Shown: positions 1 to 9,480, numbered from the stretch's first letter. The stretch: DNA of 64,000 nt from Candidatus Bathyarchaeia archaeon (GCA_038883335.1 JAVZMI010000003.1:1-64000), one strand, 5' to 3'. A program made the numbers and translations. The notes: generated by a model not told the origin, from the letters alone.

Positions 1-1410
1 AGCTTTCAATTCCCTTTGTTGGGATTTTCGTTCTGCATCCTGATCTTGAGCAATATTTCAAACCGACGGAAACAATACTTTCAATTCCCTTTGTTGGGAT
101 TTTCGTTCTGCATCGCAACTATACTGTTCGACACGATGGTTAATATTGTTCCGTCGGCTTTCAATTCCCTTTGTTGGGATTTTCGTTCTGCATCTCTTAT
201 ATGTTGTGCCTTTCGGCTCAGAGAAAACAACTTTCTTTCAATTCCCTTTGTTGGGATTTTCGTTCTGCATCAAAAATGCTTATCTAGACGGGGTTATTAC
301 TGGCAAAGAGCTCTTTCAATTCCCTTTGTTGGGATTTTCGTTCTGCATCATTTTAACATCCGCGAAATACATAGTTGCCCGCTCCTCGTCTTTCAATTCC
401 CTTTGTTGGGATTTTCGTTCTGCATCCTATTTATTACCGCACAAAACAAAAGGTGACTGAAAACGAGCTTTCAATTCCCTTTGTTGGGATTTTCGTTCTG
501 CATCTTTCGCAATGTACGTTTGAACCTCTTCGCTTAAACGGTCGCTTTCAATTCCCTTTGTTGGGATTTTCGTTCTGCATCGGAGATAAAAATGGATTTG
601 GATGAAGCCAGAAGTTATATACTTTCAATTCCCTTTGTTGGGATTTTCGTTCTGCATCCTCCATGCCTGCCTTTTCAAAAAGTTCCGCGATTTTTGCTTT
701 CAATTCCCTTTGTTGGGATTTTCGTTCTGCATCGCTTTTCGACCGTCTTCTGAGGGAGAATCTTGTTGTCTTTCAATTCCCTTTGTTGGGATTTTCGTTC
801 TGCATCGAAACGCACATATTCGCCCGCACGAGAAGGAACACCGATACTTTCAATTCCCTTTGTTGGGATTTTCGTTCTGCATCTATATGGGCCAGCGAAA
901 ACATGTTCAACAATGCTATAAGCTTTCAATTCCCTTTGTTGGGATTTTCGTTCTGCATCAGATGGAGTGGCGGCAGGAAATTTTAGGCGAATTTGTCTTT
1001 CAATTCCCTTTGTTGGGATTTTCGTTCTGCATCTCCCCCTGACTTTTCTGCGGCGGCAGTTCTAGGCTCACTTTCAATTCCCTTTGTTGGGATTTTCGTT
1101 CTGCATCTCTGTGGCAAACGGGGCGCTGACATATATGGTTCGCCCCCTTTCAATTCCCTTTGTTGGGATTTTCGTTCTGCATCCAGGTTTGTAATCAGTC
1201 CTGAAACTAATATGTGGGCGTCCTTTCAATTCCCTTTGTTGGGATTTTCGTTCTGCATCGCCTGTCAGCTTAATTCCTGTTTTGATTAAATCTTTGGACT
1301 TTCAATTCCCTTTGTTGGGATTTTCGTTCTGCATCATAAAGTCAGGATTGTTAGCTGTTGCTAGCAATCTTGTCTTTCAATTCCCTTTGTTGGGATTTTC
1401 GTTCTGCATC
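1..1410 (-). CRISPR. CRISPR array 1 (19 repeats, truncated by the window edge)
   Basis: There are nineteen identical 37-nt repeats, the first at 3-39 and the last at 1374-1410, separated by 18 unique spacers of about 36-43 nt. Read on the minus strand each repeat starts GATGCAGAACG and ends GGGAATTGAAAG. The terminal ATTGAAAG is the usual 8-nt 5' handle of many archaeal type I and type III crRNAs, so transcription is assigned to the minus strand and the leader to the right. Two bases of another spacer precede the first repeat, so the array probably continues to the left. No repeat shows a mismatch, which suggests an active or recently copied array. No cas gene flanks it here. The open frames that cross it are only translated repeats. 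Confidence 0.97.
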
Positions 1411-1587
1411 CAAACCCAAACGCGGCTTATCTCGCCCAGAGAGCCCTATATAAGGGCAGCCGCGAAAGGTACAACCGATTATTATGTAACCGCAAACCCC
1501 CTTATAAAGATAATCGAAAAAAACAGATACTCAGCCTTAAGAAGTAAAGATAAGTGTAAGTGTTGTCAATATTTTACTGTGATTAAC
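1411..1587 (-). promoter_or_regulatory. Leader and promoter of CRISPR array 1, shared with the sod upstream region
   Basis: This segment lies between the leader-proximal repeat (ending 1410) and the sod start codon. A strong, nearly palindromic TATA-like box (CCCTATATAAGGG, 1444-1456) sits about 40 bp from the first transcribed repeat. That is the right place for a minus-strand transcript starting just before the array. A second TATA-like element (CTTATAAAG, about 1501-1509) could serve sod on the plus strand. The assignment rests on position and composition only. Confidence 0.6.
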
Positions 1588-2190
1588 ATGGAACCTACAA
1601 AATATTATATTCTGCCACAACTACCCTACGGCTACGGAGATCTGGAACCCTACATCTCGGAAGAACAGTTAAGAATCCATCACGAGAAACACCATCAAGC
1701 ATATGTCAAAGGCGCAAACGCGATACTCGAGCGACTTGAAAGGGCGAGGAGAGAGAACACCGAGATAGATGTGAAGTCTGCATTGAAGGAACTCTCGTTC
1801 AATATCGGAGGGCACCTCCTTCACTCACTATTCTGGAAAAACCTTAAACGAGCTAGTGAGGGCAGCGGGAAACCTGGAGGCACTCTAGGCACTCTCCTAG
1901 AAAAAGAGTTCGTCAGCTTCGAGAGGTTCAAGAGAGAGTTCACTCAGGCAGCTATAAGCGTTGAAGGCTCTGGCTGGGCTGCATTGGCCATATGTACACA
2001 AACCGGTAGGCCAGTGATCATGCAGGTGGAGAAACATAACACCAACATATACCCAACATTCAAAATCCTCATGATCATCGACGTATTCGAACATGCGTAC
2101 TACATCGACTATAAGAACGACAGGGCAAAATTTGTGGAGGCATTCTGGAACATAGCAAACTGGGAAGAGGCAAATAGAAGACTAGAATAG
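1588..2190 (+). CDS. sod: Superoxide dismutase (Fe/Mn family)
   Basis: This cytosolic enzyme converts superoxide to peroxide and oxygen. The 200-residue product has the full family pattern: an N-terminal helix with HHEKHH near residues 31-36, the GHLLHSLFW segment, GSGWAAL, and the C-terminal metal motif DVFEHAYY with the Asp and His ligands near 165 and 169. Metal choice (Fe, Mn or either) cannot be decided by eye. The start is the first ATG after the CRISPR leader; the frame stays open upstream only because it enters the array. It is the first gene right of array 1 and stands alone. An oxygen-defence gene is common in anaerobic archaea and does not by itself imply aerobic life. Confidence 0.95.
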   Translation: MEPTKYYILPQLPYGYGDLEPYISEEQLRIHHEKHHQAYVKGANAILERLERARRENTEIDVKSALKELSFNIGGHLLHSLFWKNLKRASEGSGKPGGTLGTLLEKEFVSFERFKREFTQAAISVEGSGWAALAICTQTGRPVIMQVEKHNTNIYPTFKILMIIDVFEHAYYIDYKNDRAKFVEAFWNIANWEEANRRLE

Positions 2191-2348
2191 ACAGAGATCA
2201 GATGACTTTAGACAGCAGCTCACTTAAAGATTAGGCACGAGCAACACAGAGAAGCCAAAGGGTTTAAATCTGGGACTTAGACATTCTAAGCCCTAACCTA
2301 GGGAGACCTTACAGAAAACCAAGTTCTAATGGACGGATAGTATACTAA

Positions 2349-3455
2349 ATGGCAAACGATAACAATCCTTATGCAACACCGCAACCCCTCACATTCAGAG
2401 AACTTTACGAGATCATAGACTCAGAGTTCCATGTCGAGGGCTTCATGCTCGAATTTGACATACCTATATTTAGCGTCAAAACCAGAGGCCCTTCAAAGGA
2501 AACCTTCATAAGGCTCGTTCAGAAACTGAACCCATACAACCTGCTCCCACTTCTACGCCGTAGATATGGAGGGCTAGTAATCCAAGTTCTCCACAAGCCC
2601 ACCGAGAGACCTGAGAGAGGAAGAAACATACCCCTAATCCTATTCCTAGCCTCCGTATGCACCGTCTCTTTAAGCGGCTACTTCAACTCACATCTTTGGT
2701 CTGAGATCTTCGGCGAGAACATCATCCTCCACTCCCTCTACTTCACCATAGCCTTATTAGGCATAGTGGGACTCCACGAGATGGGCCACAAGTTAACAGT
2801 GGCAAAAAGAGGATTAAGAGCCACATCACCCTACTTCATCCCAGGCCCCCCTTACCCAATGGGCTTCGGGACCTTCGGAGCTCTTATCATGCAAAAGGAT
2901 CCGCCAGCAAACCGCGACCAACTCTTCGACATAGGATTCAGCGGCCCAGTAACAGGCTTCATAATAGCCCTCATAGTTTCCTCAATAGCCCTCTTAGGTG
3001 TGAGATTTGTAGACCAAACTTTGGTAAGCCAGCTTGAAACTCAAGGCGTTGAGGTGTTCGAGTTACCGTCCTCGCTTGGCTTAATCATCCTCAACCACCT
3101 AATAGGCGTCAACGCATCTCCTGGCTATGTCGCTGTAATCCCACCAATAGGCATAGCTGGATGGATAGGTTTCGTCGTAACCTTTCTCAACCTCCTACCA
3201 GCATGGCAGCTGGATGGCGGCCACATCGCCCGAGCCATGTTCGGCGAGAGAGGACACCGCTACGCCTCCCTCATTGGGCTGGCAATAGCGGTGGCAACAG
3301 GTTTCTGGTTCTTCGCCCTCCTCATCTTATTTTTTATGGGCTCGAGGAGGAGCATAGAACTACTAGACGACGTCTCTCCCCTCTCAACCAGTAGAAAAAT
3401 GCTGGGCGTCTTAGCCTATATAATCCTAGTTCTAAGCGCAGTGATCTTCTGGTGA
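2349..3455 (+). CDS. Site-2-protease-type membrane metallopeptidase
   Basis: The 368-residue product is an intramembrane zinc metalloprotease of the S2P (M50) superfamily. The zinc-binding HEMGH sits at about residues 143-147 in a hydrophobic segment, and the third ligand is in QLDGGH near residue 289. At least five hydrophobic segments surround these motifs, and the first 90 residues form a soluble domain. The PYFIPGPPYPMGFGTFGA stretch after the HExxH helix is typical of archaeal and plant-like S2P proteins that lack a PDZ domain. No partner or substrate gene lies nearby. A TTTAAAT element about 85 bp upstream may be its promoter. Confidence 0.9.
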   Translation: MANDNNPYATPQPLTFRELYEIIDSEFHVEGFMLEFDIPIFSVKTRGPSKETFIRLVQKLNPYNLLPLLRRRYGGLVIQVLHKPTERPERGRNIPLILFLASVCTVSLSGYFNSHLWSEIFGENIILHSLYFTIALLGIVGLHEMGHKLTVAKRGLRATSPYFIPGPPYPMGFGTFGALIMQKDPPANRDQLFDIGFSGPVTGFIIALIVSSIALLGVRFVDQTLVSQLETQGVEVFELPSSLGLIILNHLIGVNASPGYVAVIPPIGIAGWIGFVVTFLNLLPAWQLDGGHIARAMFGERGHRYASLIGLAIAVATGFWFFALLILFFMGSRRSIELLDDVSPLSTSRKMLGVLAYIILVLSAVIFW

Positions 3456-3635
3456 AAATGTAGAGCAGACGCAAACTAGGCGAATAACTTAGTTATCCAC
3501 CCTCAGCAGCATTCATCCAGCCGCAGTTACACCTAGGGGGTGAAGAGACTACCTATGGCTAATTTATGTAACCTACTGGCGCAGAGTTGAGCGACCAAAT
3601 CTTCACAAATTGAAGACAGCTCTCATCTGCCGTAA

Positions 3636-3896
3636 CTAGGCGTAAACCATACCGATTAACTCTAATTTCTCTCTCCTAGTCTTCCTTTTCAGCTGACGTT
3701 CTTTACACACAGCTTCCTTTCTGCTTCTGCACTCTTCACTGTAAACAAGCTTTACTGGTATTCTAGATCTCGTGAACCTCGAGCCTCTACCTCTATTATG
3801 TTCTTCAACTCTCTTCTCAAGGTTACCTGTGCATCCAACATAAAGTTCTCCAGTTGAACATCGAAGAATGTATACGTTGAAGACCTCCTTCCTCAC
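3636..3896 (-). CDS. GIY-YIG domain protein, small UPF0213/YhbQ-like
   Basis: This 86-residue protein is little more than one GIY-YIG nuclease fold. It shows the paired strand motif (VYILRC followed by ELYVGCTGNLEKRVEEHN), the conserved Arg on the following helix and a Glu in the YSEECRSRKEA segment. The family is usually 80-100 residues; members of the YhbQ group act on nucleic acids, but their cellular role is poorly known. It is a single gene on the minus strand, with intergenic DNA on both sides. Confidence 0.85.
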   Translation of the reverse strand: MRKEVFNVYILRCSTGELYVGCTGNLEKRVEEHNRGRGSRFTRSRIPVKLVYSEECRSRKEAVCKERQLKRKTRREKLELIGMVYA

Positions 3897-4140
3897 CCGA
3901 GTAATTTAACTCATCACACATATAAGCACAGCTACTAGATTCCAAACTTTGCCCACGTTACACTCAGCTGAAGCACGCAGTTGCCATCGCAGCAATATTC
4001 TGTAAGAATAAAAAAGAGACGAACCACGCGATGGCTATTTGCACGTAGAGAGCCGAGTGACGAGAAAAAAAGTTTCAAAAAATTACTGATTGTTGAATAC
4101 ACCATTAATCGCTATTCATAATCGAGGATAACGGTGTGAT

Positions 4141-4293
4141 TCAATATTTTCGATGCTTCTGGTAGCATTCCCTACAGTACACAGGTCTTCCTTCGGTGGG
4201 CTTGAATGGGACTTGGGTTTCTTTGCCACAGTCTGAACATGTAGCATTATGCATAGTCCTTTCTCCACCGAACCTGCGTTCTCCATAAACCAT
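4141..4293 (-). CDS. 50-aa zinc-ribbon protein (CxxC-x17-CxxC type)
   Basis: This short gene encodes 50 residues. Two CxxC pairs (Cys19/22 and Cys40/43) are separated by exactly 17 residues, with VPFKPTEGRPVYC between and before the second pair. That pattern matches the small CxxC-x17-CxxC zinc-ribbon family found across archaea and bacteria. Start is ATG at 4293, preceded by a purine-rich GGGTGAAAGG, and a TTATAAA element lies about 30 bp further upstream. The role is unknown; a nucleic-acid or regulatory function is plausible from the fold only. Confidence 0.8.
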   Translation of the reverse strand: MVYGERRFGGERTMHNATCSDCGKETQVPFKPTEGRPVYCRECYQKHRKY

Positions 4294-4519
4294 TCCTTTC
4301 ACCCTTCCATTGGTTTATAACTACTAATGGTCCCACTGGTAGTATTTAAACTGTTCACCAGACCCACAGCCCCTACAAAGCCTTAAAAAACTAGCATAGC
4401 CGAGAACAATAACTAGGCTGAGCTAATTTAACTATCGAACTGCAAAATTGAGTCCCAAATAAACGAGGTATGCCTCTCCTCGCCACCTCAAAAAAAGGTC
4501 CCACGTAATTAGCTCAGAA

Positions 4520-4540
4520 TGGCGCGGCCACCGGGATTTG
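4520..4540 (-). repeat. Copy of the tRNA-Gly 3' end (putative att site)
   Basis: Twenty of 21 bases match 13316-13336, the 3' end of the tRNA-Gly gene from the T loop through the acceptor strand to the encoded CCA. The single difference is the discriminator base. Orientation is the same as in the tRNA, so the two copies form a direct repeat 8.8 kb apart. No full tRNA can be folded around this copy. Such 3'-end fragments are the usual distal scar of integrase-mediated insertion into a tRNA gene. Confidence 0.65.
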
Positions 4541-5155
4541 GGCTTCAGGTTTGATTCTCCACTATTTCCTGCACCTTTAGAGGTTTGAAGCATTTCACTT
4601 AACCTCATCTATTATTTGCAGCATCTTCATATTTTAAAGTAATTGTTGAGCTGGCAACAGATGCGGCGATTTATGGAACCGTGGGATACCGCCCTCGATC
4701 GGTAACTTGAAGCTCTGATCATGGCGGGCCGAGGTACGCTAAAGTTCGATTAAACTGGAATAATGAGAACAGAGGCCAAAACTTCATTTTTTATAGTTAA
4801 AGGGCTACCTTAGAAACGATAGTATAAGCTACTTTTAAGCCCCCTTGGCAGTCTACCTGCGTATACGGAAATATATAACCGCCAAACGTTGGAGGGCTGA
4901 CCCCCCCTTAACGGCCGCCTATACGGAGGGGCTAAGGGATAAAGTCTGTGACAAAACGTTAAAAGGGAAAATCTAAAAGCTAGGGGAGGAGTTGAGGTAA
5001 GAGAGGATCCTTATTATCTATTCATGCCAAAAATTCAAAATTTTCAATGACGACACCCCCTAGTCCATAACATCGAGGGCAGTACAGGTTGCCTACAAGT
5101 ATGACAATGTTAGATCGAGAAGCCTAGTACAAGGAGAGACCCTACGGGGGTAACA

Positions 5156-5163
5156 GTTATAAC
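5156..5163 (+). promoter_or_regulatory. Candidate TATA box of the cas operon
   Basis: GTTATAAC lies 36-43 bp upstream of the cas10 GTG codon, leaving room for a short leader with an AGAGG ribosome-binding site (about 5186-5190). It is the only TATA-like element close to the operon start. Confidence 0.35.
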
Positions 5164-5198
5164 GCTAACCTCTAGGATAAGTATCAGAGGGCCGAGAA

Positions 5199-7088
5199 GT
5201 GCAAGAGATCTTGCAAGTTAGGCTAGCAGCCCTCCTTCACGACATCGGCAAACCCGAATGCTGGGCAAACCAGAAACCATGGTCACACCACATCTACTAC
5301 ACGGAGAAACTCCTCAACGAGACGGTCGGCGCTGAGGTTGCCTCTATCGCGATGAGACACCACAGTGGCTCCTCATATAATCTTGAAGATCGCCCTAAGA
5401 CGGATATTGAGAGAATTATCTGCCTCGCGGACAACATTGCCTCCGGAGCAGATAGGCCTGAGGAGACGATGGGCGCCGGAGGGAGACCTTCACTCCCAGT
5501 AAGATTGACCCATATTCTATCAGACGGTAGCAAGATCGTTAAGGAAACCACAGCACGGGACCTTTACCTCTTCCAAGAGCAGTTCAAACAGAGATTCAAA
5601 GGTTGCCTTCCAACAGATAAACTCTATGACTCTCTTTACGATTTCCTTTCCAAGTCACTATTAAGGGAGATTCCAGCCGACACCAGAAGCCCTGTGAACG
5701 ATGCCTCACTGTGGGATCACCTTAAATTGACGGCGGCTATAGCCAACTGCGCATGGAAGAGCGGAGGGTACCAGGGAGACGAACCTTCGAAGTATAAATT
5801 TGTCCTGATCTCAGCAGACGCAGACAGGGTCTCAGATTACATTAACGCATCGTCACGCCTACCCGACCTTGAGGCGGGTAGCCGCAAAGTCAAAGAAGCC
5901 ACGGAGGAGGCCGCCAAAACAGTCAAGGAGATCTTAGGCCCAGAGTGCCTTCTATTCCACGGTGGCGGTAGCCTCCTAGTGATCTCGCCCCCCAACGAAA
6001 GTCAGAGGGTCCTCCGAGAAGTGAAAAACAGGTTCGAGACGTCAACAAGAGGCATGCTCACGATGACGGTCTGCTCAACAGAGACAGATGGGGGCAAAAT
6101 TAAGCAGTATTTCGGAAGTGTGTGGGAGGAGGCCGTGAATAACCTCAGAGCTGAAAAGGGAGAGAGGGCTATGCCTATTCCTCCAGTTATCGAGGAGAAT
6201 ATTCCCTTATGCGATGTATGTAGAAAGATGCCAGCCGAGCACTTTGATGATAAGAAGGTGATACCTATAGATGCGTCGCCGAGACCTGAAGCCCTATGCT
6301 CCTTGTGCTGGGAGAAACGAATGACGGGTAAGGGAGTGAGCTTAGACGACATGAAGGATGGAAGGAATTTTGTCGCTGTGATAAAGGCTGACGGCGATGG
6401 TCTGGGCGAGGTTTTGAGCGGGAGGAGAGTGAAGCTATACCGTAAGGCTATGACGCCGTCGAGGCTATCGACGATAAGCGGTCTCCTCCACCAGACTTGC
6501 GAGATAACTCTTGTTAAGGAGATTAACTCCCTTGGCGGCGAGGCCATATTTGCAGGCGGAGATGATATACTTGCAGTAACACCTGGTATGAAAAGTCTCC
6601 ATGCGGCTAGAGCTATTGCGTCGAAGTTCGAAGAGGCGTTGGGGGGTGAAGCAACTCTATCTGCAGGTGTCGCGATCTTCCACTACAGGCTTCCAATATA
6701 TGTTGCCCTCGAGTCGGCAACTATACTCCTCAGAAAGGCCAAGCAAGTTGCTGGCAAGGCATCTATAGCCTTCCACTTTATCACTGAAGCAGGGGTTCTC
6801 GAAGCTGAGCTGGAGAAGTGCCGGGCGTATTCTTGGGTCGAAATCGGTAAGCTTCTCAGAGTTGTGGATTATCTGAGAAGGTGTAAACTTACATCAAGCC
6901 AAGTCAGACTTATAGCTGCCGCCTGTAAGAGGAACCGCGAGAATGCACAAACTGTAACTAAATACTTTATGGGTCGTGGACAGATCGAGTGGCATGAAGG
7001 GGAGCGGCTTCTAGCTTATATCAAGTCCGGCCTGTTTCATGATGCATTTCAGGTCTATAATGCTTTCCGAGGAGGTGAAGAGGTTTGA
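5199..7088 (+). CDS. cas10: Cas10 (Csm1-type large subunit of type III effector)
   Basis: Cas10 is the signalling subunit of type III CRISPR complexes; it makes cyclic oligoadenylates and, in many cases, cuts ssDNA. At 629 residues it has an N-terminal HD domain (LLHDIGKP, His14-Asp15; a further MRHHSG), two Palm-type halves, a Cys4 zinc site (CDVC near 338-341 and CSLC near 367-370) and an intact GGDD cyclase motif near 453-456 preceded by IKADGDGLG. Both HD and GGDD look functional. Start is GTG with AGAGG upstream. The stop overlaps the next gene by 4 nt, so the four effector genes form one operon. The length is below many Csm1 proteins (about 700-800). Confidence 0.94.
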   Translation: MQEILQVRLAALLHDIGKPECWANQKPWSHHIYYTEKLLNETVGAEVASIAMRHHSGSSYNLEDRPKTDIERIICLADNIASGADRPEETMGAGGRPSLPVRLTHILSDGSKIVKETTARDLYLFQEQFKQRFKGCLPTDKLYDSLYDFLSKSLLREIPADTRSPVNDASLWDHLKLTAAIANCAWKSGGYQGDEPSKYKFVLISADADRVSDYINASSRLPDLEAGSRKVKEATEEAAKTVKEILGPECLLFHGGGSLLVISPPNESQRVLREVKNRFETSTRGMLTMTVCSTETDGGKIKQYFGSVWEEAVNNLRAEKGERAMPIPPVIEENIPLCDVCRKMPAEHFDDKKVIPIDASPRPEALCSLCWEKRMTGKGVSLDDMKDGRNFVAVIKADGDGLGEVLSGRRVKLYRKAMTPSRLSTISGLLHQTCEITLVKEINSLGGEAIFAGGDDILAVTPGMKSLHAARAIASKFEEALGGEATLSAGVAIFHYRLPIYVALESATILLRKAKQVAGKASIAFHFITEAGVLEAELEKCRAYSWVEIGKLLRVVDYLRRCKLTSSQVRLIAAACKRNRENAQTVTKYFMGRGQIEWHEGERLLAYIKSGLFHDAFQVYNAFRGGEEV

Positions 7089-7609
7089 GCGGAGAAGTGG
7101 GTTTGAAGCGTGAGGGGGAGGATCTGGCTAAGCTAGCTGTGAGTTGTAACATTGGGGCTAAGCAGTTACGAACCCTCTATGATACGGCGAGAACCCGTGA
7201 CAAGCCTATGCTAGAAGCCTATGTCCAGTATCAGATACCGCGGATATCGGGCTACCTAGAGTTTGGAGAAAAGATGCTACAGCTTATCGGCAGATACGAG
7301 AAGATGCAGGTAGTCACTATACTGCAGTATGCAAACATGCTCTATGACTATTATAGGTTGAAAAGATGGAAAGCCCTTGAACCAATAATTGGGGAGACAA
7401 TAAAACGTACCACTCAACAGTATGGGTACATAGGTGTTGAGATTCGGATGGAGCGAGACACCCCTGAAGTGTTTGTGATGCTCCGCGACTTCCGTGGAAA
7501 CCCGCGACAACTCGCGGAAGAGTTGAGCGCTAGGATAAAGCAGAATATCACTGAAATACGGAATATACCTGTCAAGATATGGATTAGAACCCAAGTTGAA
7601 AGGAGGTGA
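7085..7609 (+). CDS. csm2: Csm2-like small subunit (Cas11)
   Basis: This 174-residue, helix-rich protein sits where the small subunit belongs, directly after cas10. Its middle (LRTLYDTARTRDKPMLEAY and the following YLEFGEKMLQLIGRYEK) has the amphipathic helical pattern of Csm2. Csm2 proteins are usually 120-150 residues, and here a C-terminal extension of about 50 residues (VEIRMERDTPEVF onward) follows. The start is TTG at 7085 inside the cas10 stop, supported by a strong GGAGGTGA 6 nt upstream. It would line the crRNA-target duplex as repeated copies. Family membership is by position and fold pattern rather than a diagnostic motif. Confidence 0.72.
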   Translation: MSGEVGLKREGEDLAKLAVSCNIGAKQLRTLYDTARTRDKPMLEAYVQYQIPRISGYLEFGEKMLQLIGRYEKMQVVTILQYANMLYDYYRLKRWKALEPIIGETIKRTTQQYGYIGVEIRMERDTPEVFVMLRDFRGNPRQLAEELSARIKQNITEIRNIPVKIWIRTQVERR

Positions 7610-7614
7610 GAAAT

Positions 7615-8325
7615 ATGGTTTTTGAGAAGCTCGAGAAGAGAACCATTTTCAGTGGGGTGATAGAGACTTTGACACCTCTGCATATAGGTTCAGGGAAGCC
7701 TGAGGTTGATATAGGCGCCGCTGATATGCCGATCTTGGTGGATACGGAAGGGCAGCCCTACATTCCCGGTTCATCTCTCAAAGGCCGCATTAGGGCCGAG
7801 GCCGAGAAGATAGCTCGGAAAGAGGGGAAAGAGGTCTGTAATCCGCCTGATGTCAAGAATATGTGTGGCACACTAAAAAAAGAACCTAAAGATTTCTGTA
7901 TCGCCTGTAGGATATTCGGCACCGCGGGGGAAGTCTCAGTAGCAAGCAAGGTAAAGTTTAGAGATGCATACCCTACCAAGAAGATAGAAAAATTCCTGAC
8001 ACGGACAGGGACGGCTATAGACAGAGAGAAAGGTAGCGTAGCTCGAAGTGCTCTATACTCTATCGAGGCGGTTCCCGCAGGATCGACTTTCAATCTTGAG
8101 ATAGTGGCCGAGAATCTAACCGATGAGGAGCTGAAGCTACTGTTGGCAGCTATGAAGTCGATGGAGGACTCAGCCTTAGGCGGCTCTTCCACACGAGGGT
8201 TCGGCAAGGTTAGACTGAACTTTGACAAAGTCTATACCCGGACTGCCAAATACTACTTAGGCGAGGAAGAGGAGGATGTTCTTGAAGGAGCAGATCTGGA
8301 ACGCTGGCTGAAGGAGAAGAGGTAG
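7615..8325 (+). CDS. csm3: Csm3-like Cas7 RAMP (backbone subunit)
   Basis: The 236-residue RAMP protein carries the features of Csm3: LTPLHIGSGKPEVDIG at the N terminus, YIPGSSLKGRIRAEAE, a Cys-rich insertion (CGTLKKEPKDFCIACRIFG) and a C-terminal glycine-rich loop LGGSSTRGFGKV near 188-199. In type III complexes Csm3 binds the crRNA as a filament and cuts target RNA with a conserved Asp; candidates are the Asp residues in VDIGAAD. The start is ATG 7615, because GGAGGTGA at 7602-7609 is its Shine-Dalgarno; the upstream GTG at 7606 lies inside that site. Only one Csm3-type gene is present. Confidence 0.9.
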   Translation: MVFEKLEKRTIFSGVIETLTPLHIGSGKPEVDIGAADMPILVDTEGQPYIPGSSLKGRIRAEAEKIARKEGKEVCNPPDVKNMCGTLKKEPKDFCIACRIFGTAGEVSVASKVKFRDAYPTKKIEKFLTRTGTAIDREKGSVARSALYSIEAVPAGSTFNLEIVAENLTDEELKLLLAAMKSMEDSALGGSSTRGFGKVRLNFDKVYTRTAKYYLGEEEEDVLEGADLERWLKEKR

Positions 8326-9480
8326 TTGGGTTCAGTGATCTGCTATCGAGTTTGTGGAACATTGGTAGCTAAGACGCCCCTCCATATCGGCTCGGGGAAG
8401 AGGGCGGGGGTGATAAAGCATACTACCCCATATATACCTGGCTCCTTCCTTAGAGGTGCCTTCGGTATCTCTCTCCTCAAAGTTGCATGTAAACTAGATG
8501 AACCCTTGGTAAACCATGAGAAGTGCAAGTATCTCGACGACTGCCTCTATACTTACTTATATGGTGATGACTTCAGCAAATCTGCAAACATCCTCTTCCG
8601 CTATGCCTACCCTCTCCATATCAAGTGTGGTGGTGTCTACCTACCAGCTAAGAGGACAGTTTTCAGATGTGAAAACCGACAATGTGGCATGACCTATGAC
8701 ACTTTCAAGCCGCCTCTTGAGTGCGTGAAGTGTGGGAAGAAGGTAAAGCCTTACACGGGTTATGTTTGCTCCGGCTGTGGTGAGATGGAGCCACATCCTA
8801 CACCTGTTACAAGGATTATATCAACTGCCATCGATCGGGGCCGCTTCTCTGCGGCTACTGTGGGTGGTAGGGAGGAGAAAGGTACGCTTAGGACACTGGA
8901 GGTCATTGATCGAGGTGCCGAGTTCCGGTTGGAAGTGATTCTCTTTGAGGAGTGTCGAGAGTATCTTGAGAAGATAAAGAGCCTCTTGGCGAGGGGGCTG
9001 ACTGACGAGGGGGTGGGGGGCGAGAAATCTAGCGGTCTGGGAAAAGTCACCGTGGAGAATCTGACGATTACAGAGGTCACTTCAGAGGATATACGTCGGC
9101 GAGCGAGGGAGATAGATCCAGCTGACTTCACAGTCTGGCTTGTCTCTCCGATGGTTCTGCGGGAAGGTGAGAGCACTATTGATGCCTCGGCGCTATTGGA
9201 GAATGCTCGAAGGGCTTATACCCGATGTTTCAAGGATGGAAAGCCAAGTCTACCTGAAGTCACAATAGCTGAGCAGCAGCTGGTTTATGGCACCTTTAGT
9301 GGGTGGTCTCTTAGGGATGAGAGACGTCGTCGAGTTGAGCCAATGCTGGCTGCTGGGTCAACCTTAAGGTTCCAGTCTGATAGCCGAGATGAGAAGCTCG
9401 CTCTGGGTCTTGCGGCCCTAGAGGTGAATGCTGTAGGAGCCTATAAGCCCCATGGATGTGGCCAGATAAAGATAGGTTGA
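8326..9480 (+). CDS. Csx10-like RAMP protein with zinc-ribbon insertion
   Basis: This 384-residue protein has an N-terminal RAMP domain (AKTPLHIGSGKR, YIPGSFLRGAFG), a central Cys-rich insertion with Cys pairs between residues about 115 and 151, a TRIISTAIDRGRFSAAT segment, a glycine-rich loop (GGEKSSGLGKV) and a second C-terminal domain ending GAYKPHGCGQI. That order resembles Csx10, the Cas5-type subunit of type III-D complexes, more than Csm4 or Csm5. It starts with TTG immediately after the csm3 stop, with GGAGAAGAGG upstream; GTG at 8338 is an alternative. As the last gene of the operon it would cap the crRNA 5' handle. No separate Csm5 follows. Confidence 0.75.
   Translation: MGSVICYRVCGTLVAKTPLHIGSGKRAGVIKHTTPYIPGSFLRGAFGISLLKVACKLDEPLVNHEKCKYLDDCLYTYLYGDDFSKSANILFRYAYPLHIKCGGVYLPAKRTVFRCENRQCGMTYDTFKPPLECVKCGKKVKPYTGYVCSGCGEMEPHPTPVTRIISTAIDRGRFSAATVGGREEKGTLRTLEVIDRGAEFRLEVILFEECREYLEKIKSLLARGLTDEGVGGEKSSGLGKVTVENLTITEVTSEDIRRRAREIDPADFTVWLVSPMVLREGESTIDASALLENARRAYTRCFKDGKPSLPEVTIAEQQLVYGTFSGWSLRDERRRRVEPMLAAGSTLRFQSDSRDEKLALGLAALEVNAVGAYKPHGCGQIKIG

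Larger units (their letters stand above)
4294..5198. other. Long non-coding stretch left of the type III operon
   Basis: No convincing gene was found in these 905 bp on either strand. The stretch holds the tRNA-Gly 3'-end copy (4520-4540), a GC-rich block at about 4840-4940 with two GTATAC/TATACGG-type elements and several runs of C or G that could fold, and a candidate promoter just before cas10. The composition suggests degraded or regulatory DNA. A structured RNA at 4840-4940 is possible but I recognise no known family. Confidence 0.5.

Noticed and set aside
40-157. Similarity between array 1 spacers 40-77 (CCGACGGAAACAATA) and 115-157 (its reverse complement CCGACGGAACAATATT)
   Set aside because: The match is about 14 bases with an indel and no shared reading frame, so chance is likely.
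16-1289. Many overlapping open frames across 16-1289 and 9726-11184 with repeated peptides such as [12 protein letters not shown] or MTPMRMRRQKL
   Set aside because: They are translations of the CRISPR repeats; the apparent coding periodicity comes from the repeat, not from genes.
4505-4570. A possible plus-strand tRNA (TTAGCTCAGAATGG followed by GGTTTGATTCTCC)
   Set aside because: D-arm and acceptor strands do not pair; the match to the minus-strand tRNA-Gly 3' end is a better explanation for the block.
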